Shown here one piece after another: positions 19,601 to 31,600 of a DNA stretch of 64,000 nt; within the stretch, counting starts at the first letter, position 1; the number at the start of each line of letters is the position of its first letter. The stretch spans positions 2,322,501-2,386,500 of the forward strand of contig CP163498.1 of assembly GCA_041071465.1 (NCBI GenBank). The letters are read 5' to 3'. The position numbers and the translations under genes were made by a program. The notes beneath the pieces are model-generated. The model was not told the origin of the DNA. It ran no database searches and worked only from the letters and a program-made list of their open reading frames with translations. The stretch is from Pseudomonas putida. Its GTDB lineage: Bacteria > Pseudomonadota > Gammaproteobacteria > Pseudomonadales > Pseudomonadaceae.

Positions 19601-22600
19601 ACCGTGCACGTCAATCAGCCGCTGGATCACGACCTGGTCGTGACCCTGAGCAACAATGCCCAGGTCACCATCAAGGCGGGCGAAACCAGTGCGCCGTACG
19701 AGCACGCTGCACAAGGTGACGACGTCTACCAAGACGCTGGCGAAATCAGCCTGGGCATCAAGTCGGCGGTGGACGCCACGGGCGCTACCTTCGAGAACCT
19801 GCAGTTGGGTGGTGATGCTTCGGTCAAAGTGACCGACACCATCGACGAAGTGGTAGCCAAACTGACCGCCACGCCTTCGGTCACCGAAGGCGGCGAGATC
19901 ACTTACACCATCACCCTGACCAACAAAGACGGCCTGCCGATCAACAACCACTCGGAGCTGTACTTCAAGCTGACCGATGGTACGACTGTCGTCGTCGCAG
20001 CCAACAGCACCACCGGTTCCGCCACTGCAATCGCGCCGGATAACGTCTATGTCGGCGCTAACCCGCCAGTGGTCAACGCCATCGATGCGGTCAGCGGTGC
20101 AGATGCGTGGAAGTTCGAAAACCTGAACCTGGACAAGACTCCGGTCAGCACCCAGGTCACTGATGAGCCAGGTACGCCAGGCAACGAAGGCGATATCGTT
20201 AAGGTCACCATTACGGCTGACCAGGTATCGGTCGCCGAGAACGTGAAGCCGACCTTCACCGTACACGTCAATCAGCCGCTGGATCACGACCTGGTCGTGA
20301 CCCTGAGCAACAATGCCACGGTCACCATCAAGGCTGGGGAGACCAGTGCGCCGTACGAGCACGCTGCACAAGGTGACGACGTCTACCAAGACGCTGGCGA
20401 AATCAGCCTGGGCATCAAGTCGGCGGTGGACGCCACGGGCGCTACCTTCGAGAACCTGCAGTTGGGTGGTGATGCTTCGGTCAAAGTGACCGACACCATC
20501 GACGAAGTGGTAGCCAAGCTGACCGCAACGCCTTCGGTCACCGAAGGCGGCGAGATCACTTACACCATCACGCTGACCAACAAAGACGGCCTGCCGATCA
20601 ACAACCACTCGGAGCTGTACTTCAAGCTGACCGATGGTACGACTGTCGTCGTCGCAGCCAACAGCACCACAGGTTCCGCCACTGTAATCGCGCCGGATAA
20701 CGTCTATGTCGGCGCTAACCCGCCAGTGGTCAATGCCATTGACGCGGTCAGCGGTGCAGATGCGTGGAAGTTCGAAAACCTGAACTTGGACAAGACCGAG
20801 GTCAGCACCCAGGTAACCGACGAGCCAGGCACTCCGGGCAACGAAGGCGACTTGGTCAAAGTCACTATCACCGCCGACCAAGCCTCGGTGGCCGAGAACG
20901 TCAAACCGACCTTCACCGTGCACGTCAACCAGCCGCTGGACCACGACCTGGTCGTGACCCTGAGCAACAATGCTCAGGTCACCATCAAAGCCGGCGACAC
21001 CAGCGTCAAGTACGAGCACGCGGCGCAGGGCGATGACGTTTATCTGGACAGCGGCGAAATCAGCCTCGGCATCAAGTCGGCTGTGGATATCGACGGTCGC
21101 ACCTTCGAGAACCTGGAGTTGGGCGGCGCTGCGAAAGTCGACGTCACCGACACCACCGACGAAGTGATCGCGAAACTGACGGCCACCGAGTCCGTGACCG
21201 AAGGCGGCGAGATCACCTACACCATCACCCTGACCAACAAAGACGGTCTGCTGATCAACAACCACGGCGCGCTGACCTTCACGCTGAGCGACGGCAAGAC
21301 CGTCATCACCGTACCGGCCAATGGCACCACCGGTTCGGTCACCGTGGCTGCACCGGACAACGTCTACGTTGGTGCCAACGACCCGATCGTCAAGTCGATC
21401 GCAACCGTTGAAGGCGCGGATGTCGACAAGTTCGAGAAGTTGACCCTGGATAAAACCGAGGTCAAAACCACCGTTACCGACGAGCCAGGTACCCCAGGCA
21501 ACCCAGGCGGCACCAACGAAGGCGACCTGGTCAAGGTCACCATCACCGCCGACCAAGCCTCGGTCGCCGAGAACGTCAAACCGACCTTCACCGTGCACGT
21601 CAACCAGCCGTTGGACCACGACCTGGTCGTGACCCTGAGCAACAACGCCACGGTCACCATCAAAGCCGGCGACACCAGCGTCAAGTACGAGCACGCGGCG
21701 CAAGGTGATGACGTCTACCTGGACAGCGGCGAAATCAGCCTCGGCATCAAGTCGGCGGTGGACGTCGACGGCCGCACCTTCGAGAACCTGGAGCTGGGCG
21801 GCGCGGCGAAAGTGGATGTCACCGACACCACCGACGAAGTGATCGCGAAACTGACCGCGACTCCATCGGTCACCGAAGGCGGCGTGATCACCTACACCGT
21901 GACGCTGACCAACAAAGACGGCCTGCCGATCGACAAGCACGCAGCGCTGACCTTTACCCTGGACGATGGCAAAACCACCATCACCATCCCAGCCAACGGT
22001 ACTTCTGGCACCGCCACGGTCACCGCCCGGACAACGTCTACGTTGGTGCCAACGACCCGATCGTCAAGTCGATCGCAACCGTTGAAGGCGCGGATGTCGA
22101 CAAGTTCGAGAAGTTGACCCTGGATAAAACCGAGGTCAAGACCACTATTACCGACGAACCTGGCACTCCGGGCAATCCAGGCAACCCGGGCGGCACCAAC
22201 GAAGGCGACCTGGTCAAAGTCACTATCACCGCCGACCAAACTTCGGTGGCCGAGAACGTCAAACCGACGTTCACCGTGCACGTCAACCAGCCGCTGGATC
22301 ACGACCTGGTCGTGACCCTGAGCAACAACGCCACGGTCACCATCAAAGCCGGCGACACCAGCGTCAAGTACGAGCACGCAGCGCAGGGCGATGACGTTTA
22401 TCTGGACAGCGGCGAAATCAGCCTCGGCATCAAGTCGGCTGTGGATATCGACGGTCGCACCTTCGAGAACCTGGAGCTGGGCGGCGCGGCGAAAGTCGAC
22501 GTCACCGACACCACCGACGAAGTCGTGGCCAAGTTGACCGCTACGCCTTCGGTCACCGAAGGCGGCGAGATCACCTACACCATCACCCTGACCAACAAAG

Positions 22601-25600
22601 ATGGCCTGCTGATCAACAACCACGGCGCCCTGACCTTCACGCTGAGCGACGGCAAAACCGTCATCACCGTGCCGGCCAACGGCACCACCGGTTCGGTCAC
22701 CGTGGCTGCACCGGACAACGTCTACACCGGTGCCAACGACCCGATCGTCAAGTCGATCGCAACCGTTGAAGGCGCGGATGTCGACAAGTTCGAGAAACTG
22801 ACCCTGGATAAAACCGAGGTCAAGACCACTGTCACTGACGAGCCAGCCAGGTAACCCAGGCGGCACCAACGAAGGCGACCTGGTCAAGGTCACCATCACC
22901 GCCGACCAAACCTCGGTGGCCGAAAACGTCAAACCGACGTTCACCGTGCACGTCAACCAGCCACTGGACCACGACCTGGTCGTGACCCTGAGCAACAACG
23001 CCACGGTCACCATCAAAGCCGGCGACACCAGCGTCAAGTACGAGCACGCGGCGCAGGGCGATGACGTTTACCTGGACAGCGGCGAAATCAGCCTCGGCAT
23101 CAAGTCGGCTGTGGACGTCGATGGTCGCACCTTCGAGAACCTGGAGTTGGGCGGCGCTGCGAAGGTAGATGTCACCGACACCACTGACGAAGTGATGGCG
23201 AAAGTTGACCGCGACGCCTTCGGTCACCGAAGGCGGCGAGATCACCTACACCATCACGCTGACCAACAAAGATGGCCTGCTGATCAACAACCACGGCGCC
23301 CTGACCTTCACGCTGAGCGACGGCAAGACCGTCATCACCGTGCCGGCCAACGGCACCACCGGTTCGGTCACGGTGGCTGCACCGGACAACGTCTACACCG
23401 GCACCAACGACCCTGATGATCAAATCGATCGCAACTGTTGAAGGCGTGGATGTCGACAAGTTCGAGAAACTGACCCTGGATAAAACCGAGGTCAAAACCA
23501 CCGTTACCGACGAGCCAGGTACCCCAGGCAACCCAGGCGGCACCAACGAGGGCGACCTGGTCAAGGTCACCATCACCGCCGACCAAACCTCGGTCGCCGA
23601 GAACGTCAAACCGACGTTCACCGTGCACGTCAACCAGCCGTTGGATCACGACCTGGTCGTGACCCTGAGCAACAATGCCAGGTCACCATCAAAGCCGGCG
23701 ACACCAGCGTCAAGTACGAACACGCGGCGCAGGGCGATGACGTTTATCTGGACAGCGGCGAAATCAGCCTCGGCATCAAGTCGGCGGTGGATATCGACGG
23801 TCGCACCTTCGAGAACCTGGAGTTGGGCGGCGCTGCGAAGGTAGATGTCACCGACACCACTGACGAAGTCGTGGCCAAGTTGACCGCTACGCCTTCGGTC
23901 ACCGAAGGCGGCGAGATCACCTACACCATCACGCTGACCAACAAAGATGGCCTGCTGATCAACAACCACGGCGCGCTGACCTTCACGCTGAGCGACGGCA
24001 AGACTGTCATCACCGTGCCGGCCAACGGCACCACCGGTTCGGTCACGGTCATCGCGCCGGACAACGTCTACACCGGCACCAACGACCCTGTGATCAAATC
24101 GATCGCGACCGTTGAAGGCGCGGATGTCGATAAGTTCGAGAAGCTGACCCTGGATAAAACCGAGGTCAAGACCACTGTTACCGACGAGCCAGGTACTCAG
24201 GGGCAACGAAGGCGACCTGGTCAAGGTCACCATCACCGCCGACCAAACTTCGGTCGCCGAGAACGTCAAACCGACCTTCACCGTGCACGTCAACCAGCCA
24301 CTGGATCACGACCTGGTCGTGACCCTGAGCAACAACGCCACGGTCACCATCAAAGCCGGCGACACCAGCGTCAAGTACGAGCACGCGGCGCAGGGCGATG
24401 ACGTTTATCTGGACAGCGGCGAAATCAGCCTCGGCATCAAGTCGGCTGTGGACGTCGACGGTCGCACCTTCGAGAACCTGGAGTTGGGCGGCGCGGCGAA
24501 AGTCGATGTCACCGACACCACCGACGAAGTGATCGCGAAACTGACGGCCACCGAGTCCGTGACCGAAGGCGGCGAGATCACCTACACCATCACGCTGACC
24601 AACAAAGATGGCCTGCTGATCAACAACCACGGCGCCCTGACCTTCACGCTGAGCGACGGCAAAACCGTCATCACCGTGCCGGCCAACGGCACCACCGGTT
24701 CGGTCACCGTGGCTGCACCGGACAACGTCTACGTTGGTGCCAACGACCCGATCGTCAAGTCGATCGCAACCGTTGAAGGCGCGGATGTCGACAAGTTCGA
24801 GAAACTGACCCTGGATAAAACCGAGGTCAAGACCACTGTCACTGACGAGCCAGGTACTCCGGCAACGAAGGCGACCTGGTCAAGGTCACCATCACCGCCG
24901 ACCAAACCTCGGTGGCCGAAAACGTCAAACCGACGTTCACCGTGCACGTCAACCAGCCACTGGACCACGACCTGGTCGTGACCCTGAGCAACAACGCCAC
25001 GGTCACCATCAAAGCCGGCGACACCAGCGTCAAGTACGAGCACGCGGCGCAGGGCGATGACGTTTATCTGGACAGCGGCGAAATCAGCCTCGGCATCAAG
25101 TCGGCTGTGGATATCGACGGTCGCACCTTCGAGAACCTGGAGTTGGGCGGCGCTGCGAAGGTAGATGTCACCGACACCACTGACGAAGTCGTGGCCAAGT
25201 TGACCGCTACGCCTTCGGTCACCGAAGGCGGCGAGATCACCTACACCATCACGCTGACCAACAAAGATGGCCTGCTGATCAACAACCACGGCGCCCTGAC
25301 CTTCACGCTGAGCGACGGCAAAACCGTCATCACCGTGCCGGCCAACGGCACCACCGGTTCGGTCACCGTGGCTGCACCGGACAACGTCTACGTTGGTGCC
25401 AACGACCCGATCGTCAAGTCGATCGCAACTGTTGAAGGCGTGGATGTCGACAAGTTCGAGAAGTTGACCCTGGATAAAACCGAGGTCAAAACCACCGTTA
25501 CCGACGAGCCAGGTACCCCAGGCAACCCAGGCGGCACCAACGAAGGCGACCTGGTCAAGGTCACCATCACCGCCGACCAAACCTCGGTGGCCGAAAACGT

Positions 25601-28600
25601 CAAACCGACGTTCACCGTGCACGTCAACCAGCCACTGGACCACGACCTGGTCGTGACCCTGAGCAACAACGCCACGGTCACCATCAAAGCCGGCGACACC
25701 AGCGTCAAGTACGAGCACGCGGCGCAGGGCGATGACGTTTATCTGGACAGCGGCGAAATCAGCCTCGGCATCAAGTCGGCTGTGGATATCGACGGTCGCA
25801 CCTTCGAGAACCTGGAGTTGGGCGGCGCTGCGAAGGTAGATGTCACCGACACCACTGACGAAGTCGTGGCCAAGTTGACCGCTACGCCTTCGGTCACCGA
25901 AGGCGGCGAGATCACCTACACCATCACGCTGACCAACAAAGATGGCCTGCTGATCAACAACCACGGCGCCCTGACCTTCACGCTGAGCGACGGCAAAACC
26001 GTCATCACCGTGCCGGCCAACGGCACCACCGGTTCGGTCACCGTGGCTGCACCGGACAACGTCTACGTTGGTGCCAACGACCCGATCGTCAAGTCGATCG
26101 CAACTGTTGAAGGCGTGGATGTCGACAAGTTCGAGAAGTTGACCCTGGATAAAACCGAGGTCAAAACCACCGTTACCGACGAGCCAGGTACCCCAGGCAA
26201 CCCAGGCGGCACCAACGAAGGCGACCTGGTCAAGGTCACCATCACCGCCGACCAAACCTCGGTGGCCGAAAACGTCAAACCGACGTTCACCGTGCACGTC
26301 AACCAGCCACTGGACCACGACCTGGTCGTGACCCTGAGCAACAACGCCACGGTCACCATCAAAGCCGGCGACACCAGCGTCAAGTACGAGCACGCGGCGC
26401 AGGGCGATGACGTTTATCTGGACAGCGGCGAAATCAGCCTCGGCATCAAGTCGGCTGTGGATATCGACGGTCGCACCTTCGAGAACCTGGAGTTGGGCGG
26501 CGCTGCGAAGGTAGATGTCACCGACACCACTGACGAAGTCGTGGCCAAGTTGACCGCTACGCCTTCGGTCACCGAAGGCGGCGAGATCACCTACACCATC
26601 ACGCTGACCAACAAAGATGGCCTGCTGATCAATAACCACGGCGCGCTGACCTTCACGCTGAGCGACGGCAAGACTGTCATCACCGTGCCGGCCAACGGCA
26701 CCACCGGTTCGGTCACGGTCATCGCGCCGGACAACGTCTACACCGGCACCAACGACCCTGTGATCAAATCGATCGCGACCGTTGAAGGCGTGGATGTCGA
26801 CAAGTTCGAGAAACTGACCCTGGATAAAACCGAGGTCAAGACCACCGTTACCGACGAGCCAGGTACCCCAGGCAACCCAGGCGGCACCAACGAAGGCGAC
26901 CTGGTCAAGGTCACCATCACCGCCGACCAAGCCTCGGTCGCCGAGAACGTCAAACCGACCTTCACCGTGCACGTCAACCAGCCACTGGACCACGACCTGG
27001 TCGTGACCCTGAGCAACAATGCTCAGGTCACCATCAAAGCCGGCGACACCAGCGTCAAGTACGAACACGCGGCGCAAGGCGATGACGTCTACCTGGACAG
27101 CGGCGAAATCAGCCTCGGCATCAAGTCGGCGGTGGACGTCGATGGCCGTACCTTCGAGAACCTGGAGCTGGGCGGCGCGGCGAAAGTGGATGTCACCGAC
27201 ACCACCGACGAAGTGATCGCGAAACTGACCGCGACTCCATCGGTCACCGAAGGCGGCGAGATCACCTACACCATCACGCTGACCAACAAAGATGGCCTGC
27301 TGATCAACAACCACGGCGCGCTGACCTTCACGCTGAGCGACGGCAAGACCGTCATCACCGTGCCGGCCAACGGCACCACCGGTTCGGTCACGGTCATCGC
27401 GCCGGACAACGTCTACACCGGCACCAACGACCCTGTGATCAAATCGATCGCGACTGTTGAAGGCGTGGATGTCGACAAGTTCGAGAAACTGACCCTGGAT
27501 AAAACCGAGGTCAAAACCACCGTTACCGACGAGCCAGGTACCCCAGGCAACCCAGGCGGCACCAACGAGGGCGACCTGGTCAAGGTCACCATCACCGCCG
27601 ACCAAGCCTCGGTCGCCGAGAACGTCAAACCGACGTTCACCGTGCACGTCAACCAGCCGTTGGATCACGACCTGGTCGTGACCCTGAGCAACAATGCTCA
27701 GGTCACCATCAAAGCCGGCGACACCAGCGTCAAGTACGAACACGCGGCGCAGGGCGATGACGTTTATCTGGACAGCGGCGAAATCAGCCTCGGCATCAAG
27801 TCGGCGGTGGATATCGACGGTCGCACCTTCGAGAACCTGGAGTTGGGCGGCGCTGCGAAGGTAGATGTCACCGACACCACTGACGAAGTCGTGGCCAAGT
27901 TGACCGCTACGCCTTCGGTCACCGAAGGCGGCGAGATCACCTACACCATCACGCTGACCAACAAAGATGGCCTGCTGATCAACAACCACGGCGCGCTGAC
28001 CTTCACGCTGAGCGACGGCAAGACTGTCATCACCGTGCCGGCCAACGGCACCACCGGTTCGGTCACGGTCATCGCGCCGGACAACGTCTACACCGGCACC
28101 AACGACCCTGTGATCAAATCGATCGCGACCGTTGAAGGCGTGGATGTCGACAAGTTCGAGAAGCTGACCCTGGATAAAACCGAGGTCAAAACCACCGTTA
28201 CCGACGAGCCAGGTACCCCAGGCAACCCAGGCGGCACCAACGAAGGCGACTTGGTCAAAGTCACTATCACCGCCGACCAAACCTCGGTCGCCGAGAACGT
28301 CAAACCGACGTTCACCGTGCACGTCAATCAGCCACTGGACCACGACCTGGTCGTGACCCTGAGCAACAACGCCACGGTCACCATCAAAGCGGGCGACACC
28401 AGCGTCAAGTACGAGCACGCAGCGCAAGGCGATGACGTCTACCTGGACAGCGGCGAAATCAGCCTCGGCATCAAGTCGGCTGTGGATATCGACGGTCGCA
28501 CCTTCGAGAACCTGGAGTTGGGCGGCGCTGCGAAGGTAGATGTCACCGACACCACTGACGAGGTCGTGGCCAAGTTGACCGCTACGCCTTCGGTCACCGA

Positions 28601-31600
28601 AGGCGGCGAGATCACCTACACCATCACGCTGACCAACAAAGACGGTCTGTTGATCAACAACCACGGCGCGCTGACCTTCACGCTGAGCGACGGCAAGACC
28701 GTCATCACCGTGCCGGCCAACGGCACCACCGGTTCGGTCACGGTCATCGCGCCGGACAACGTCTACACCGGTACCAACGACCCTGTGATCAAATCGATCG
28801 CGACTGTTGAAGGCGTGGATGTCGACAAGTTCGAGAAACTGACCCTGGATAAAACCGAGGTCAAAACCACCGTTACCGACGAGCCAGGTACCCCAGGCAA
28901 CCCAGGCGGCACCAACGAGGGCGACCTGGTCAAGGTCACCATCACCGCCGACCAAGCCTCGGTCGCCGAGAACGTCAAACCGACGTTCACCGTGCACGTC
29001 AACCAGCCACTGGACCACGACCTGGTCGTGACCCTGAGCAACAACGCCACGGTCACCATCAAAGCGGGCGACACCAGTGTCAAGTACGAGCACGCAGCGC
29101 AAGGTGATGACGTCTACCTGGACAGCGGCGAAATCAGCCTCGGCATCAAGTCGGCTGTGGACGTCGACGGCCGCACCTTCGAGAACCTGGAGTTGGGCGG
29201 CGCGGCGAAAGTGGATGTCACCGACACCACCGACGAAGTGATCGCGAAACTGACCGCGACTCCATCGGTCACCGAAGGCGGCGTGATCACCTACACCGTG
29301 ACGCTGACCAACAAAGACGGCCTGCCGATCGACAAGCACGCAGCGCTGACCTTTACCCTGGACGATGGCAAAACCACCATCACCATCCCAGCCAACGGTA
29401 CTTCTGGCACCGCCACGGTCACCGCCCCGGACAACGTCTACGTCGGCACCAACCCAGCGATCGTCAAAGCGATCGCCACGGTCAGCGGCGTTGATGTGGA
29501 CAAGTTCGAGAAGCTGACCCTGGACAAGAGCTCGGTCAGCACCTCGGTAACCGACGAGCCTGGCTCGGGTGTGCCTGGCGACAACAACCAGGGCGACCTG
29601 GTCAAGGTCACCATCACCGCCGACCAAGCCTCGGTGGCCGAGAACGTCAAACCGACGTTCACCGTGCACATCAACCAAGCGCTGGCCAACGACTTGGTCG
29701 TGACCCTGAGCAACAACGCTCAGGTCACCATCAAAGCCGGCGACACCAGCGTCAAGTACGAGCACGCGGCGCAGGGCGACGACGTCTACAAAGATGCCGG
29801 TGAAATCAGCCTGGGCATCAAGTCGGCCGCCGACATCGGCAACCGTCCGTTCGAGAACCTGCAACTGGGCGACGCGGCGAAGGTCAGTGTCACCGACACC
29901 ACCGACGAAGTGATCGCGAAACTGACCGCGACCCCATCGGTCACCGAAGGCGGCGTGATCACCTACACCGTGACGCTGACCAATAAAGACGGCCTGCCGA
30001 TCAACAACCACTCGGCGCTGACTTTCACGCTGAGCGATGGCAAGACCACCATCACCGTGCCGGCCAACGGTACCGTGGGCACTGCCACCGTGATTGCCCC
30101 GGACAACGTCTACGTCGGTGCCAACGACCCTGTGATCAAGTCGATTGCTACGGTCAGTGGGACGGATGTGGACAAGTTCGAGAAGCTGACCCTGGACAAG
30201 ACTTCGGTCACGACCAGCGTCACCGACGAGCCAGGTTCGGGTACTCCGGGTACCGGCAACCAGGGCGACGTCACCACAGTTGGCATCACTGGCACCTCTT
30301 CGCTGACCGAAGGCGAAACCGGCCAGTACACGCTGACCCTGAGCAACGCGTCCAAGGCCGAAGTCACCATCACCCTCAGCTACAGCGGCACCGCCAAAAA
30401 CGGTGAGGACTTCAGCGGTGTCACCACCGTGAAGATCCCGGCCAACAGCACCGGTACGACGTTCAACATCGCTACCATCGACGACAAGCTGGTCGAAGGT
30501 ACCGAGAACTTCGTGGTGAAAATCGAAACTGCCACCGGTGGCAACTTCGAGAACCTGCAGGTCGATAGCAGCAAGTCGAGCGTGACGACCACTATCCTCG
30601 ACAACGACCACCTGCCTGTTTCGCCTGGCGGTGCGGTATTTGGCGTGGAGGACACCGACTACGTGTTCGCCTGGAGCGATTTCAAAGTCACTGATGCCGA
30701 TGGCAACACTGGCCTGTTCGTGACCATTACCTCACTCCCGGCCGCTGGCAGCCTGCAGTTCTTCAACGGTACTGCGTGGGTGAATGTGGCCGTCAACCAG
30801 GTGATCAGCCAGGCTGACATTACTGCCAATAACCTCAAGTTCGTCCCGGCCCTCAACCAGTCGGGTGCGGACAACTACGGTGGTAATGGTGTAGGTAACC
30901 AACAGGCTGACTACGCGCAGTTCAAGTTCAAGCCGAACGATGGCACCAACCTGGGCAGCGAAGTGACCATGAAGGTCGACATCAGCCCGGTTGCCGATAA
31001 ACCGACCCTGAGCTTCGGCAGTGCGGATATCGACTCCAAAGGCCTGACCAAGGAAGTCTGGACCAGCCTCAAAGGCCTGGGTACGGGCGGCAATGGCATA
31101 ACCGGCGAGGACCTGAAGGCAGTATTTGCCAACTCTGGCAATGCCAACTCCAGTAGCACCACCACCAATGTGCAGTCCGATGGCAGCGTCACCGCTGGCA
31201 CCGGCTCGAAAACGTCGGGCCTGATCTACCTGGAAGCCGGCAAGACCTACACCTTCAGCGGTACGGCTGACGACAGCTTCGTGGTCACCATCGGTGGCAA
31301 GACTGTGGTCACGGCCACCTGGGGCGCGGGTGGCCAGGTTTCGGGCACCTTCACTCCGAACACCAGCGGCTACTACCCGATCGAGGTCTACCATGCCAAC
31401 CAGTCTGGTCCAGGCAGCTATGACCTGAACATCCAGGTAGGCTCGGGTGCTGTCACCGACCTGAGCAGCTCGAACGTCAAGATGTACCAGAACGTGACCG
31501 AGATGGCCAACGCTGGCCTGGGCGTGTCCGACCTGCATACCGTCAATGGTCAGAGCTACTACGACGGCTACAAACTCAACGAAGGGCCGGAAGGTGGCTC

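Noticed and set aside
13394..21940. An 8.5-kb open frame antisense to lapA, about 2,850 codons.
   Set aside because: It is a by-product of the repeats: one unit happens to lack stops in that antisense frame, so the whole array does. It has no independent start context, and the sense frame carries clear adhesin domains.
14132..30265. Long arrays of direct repeats, considered as a CRISPR-like or satellite array.
   Set aside because: Units are 300 and 657-675 bp, contiguous and translated; there are no short repeats with unique spacers.
24729..30611. A second antisense open frame of 5.9 kb over the later lapA repeats.
   Set aside because: Same cause as the first. Its translation only mirrors the tandem repeat, and it is interrupted where the sense frame has indels.
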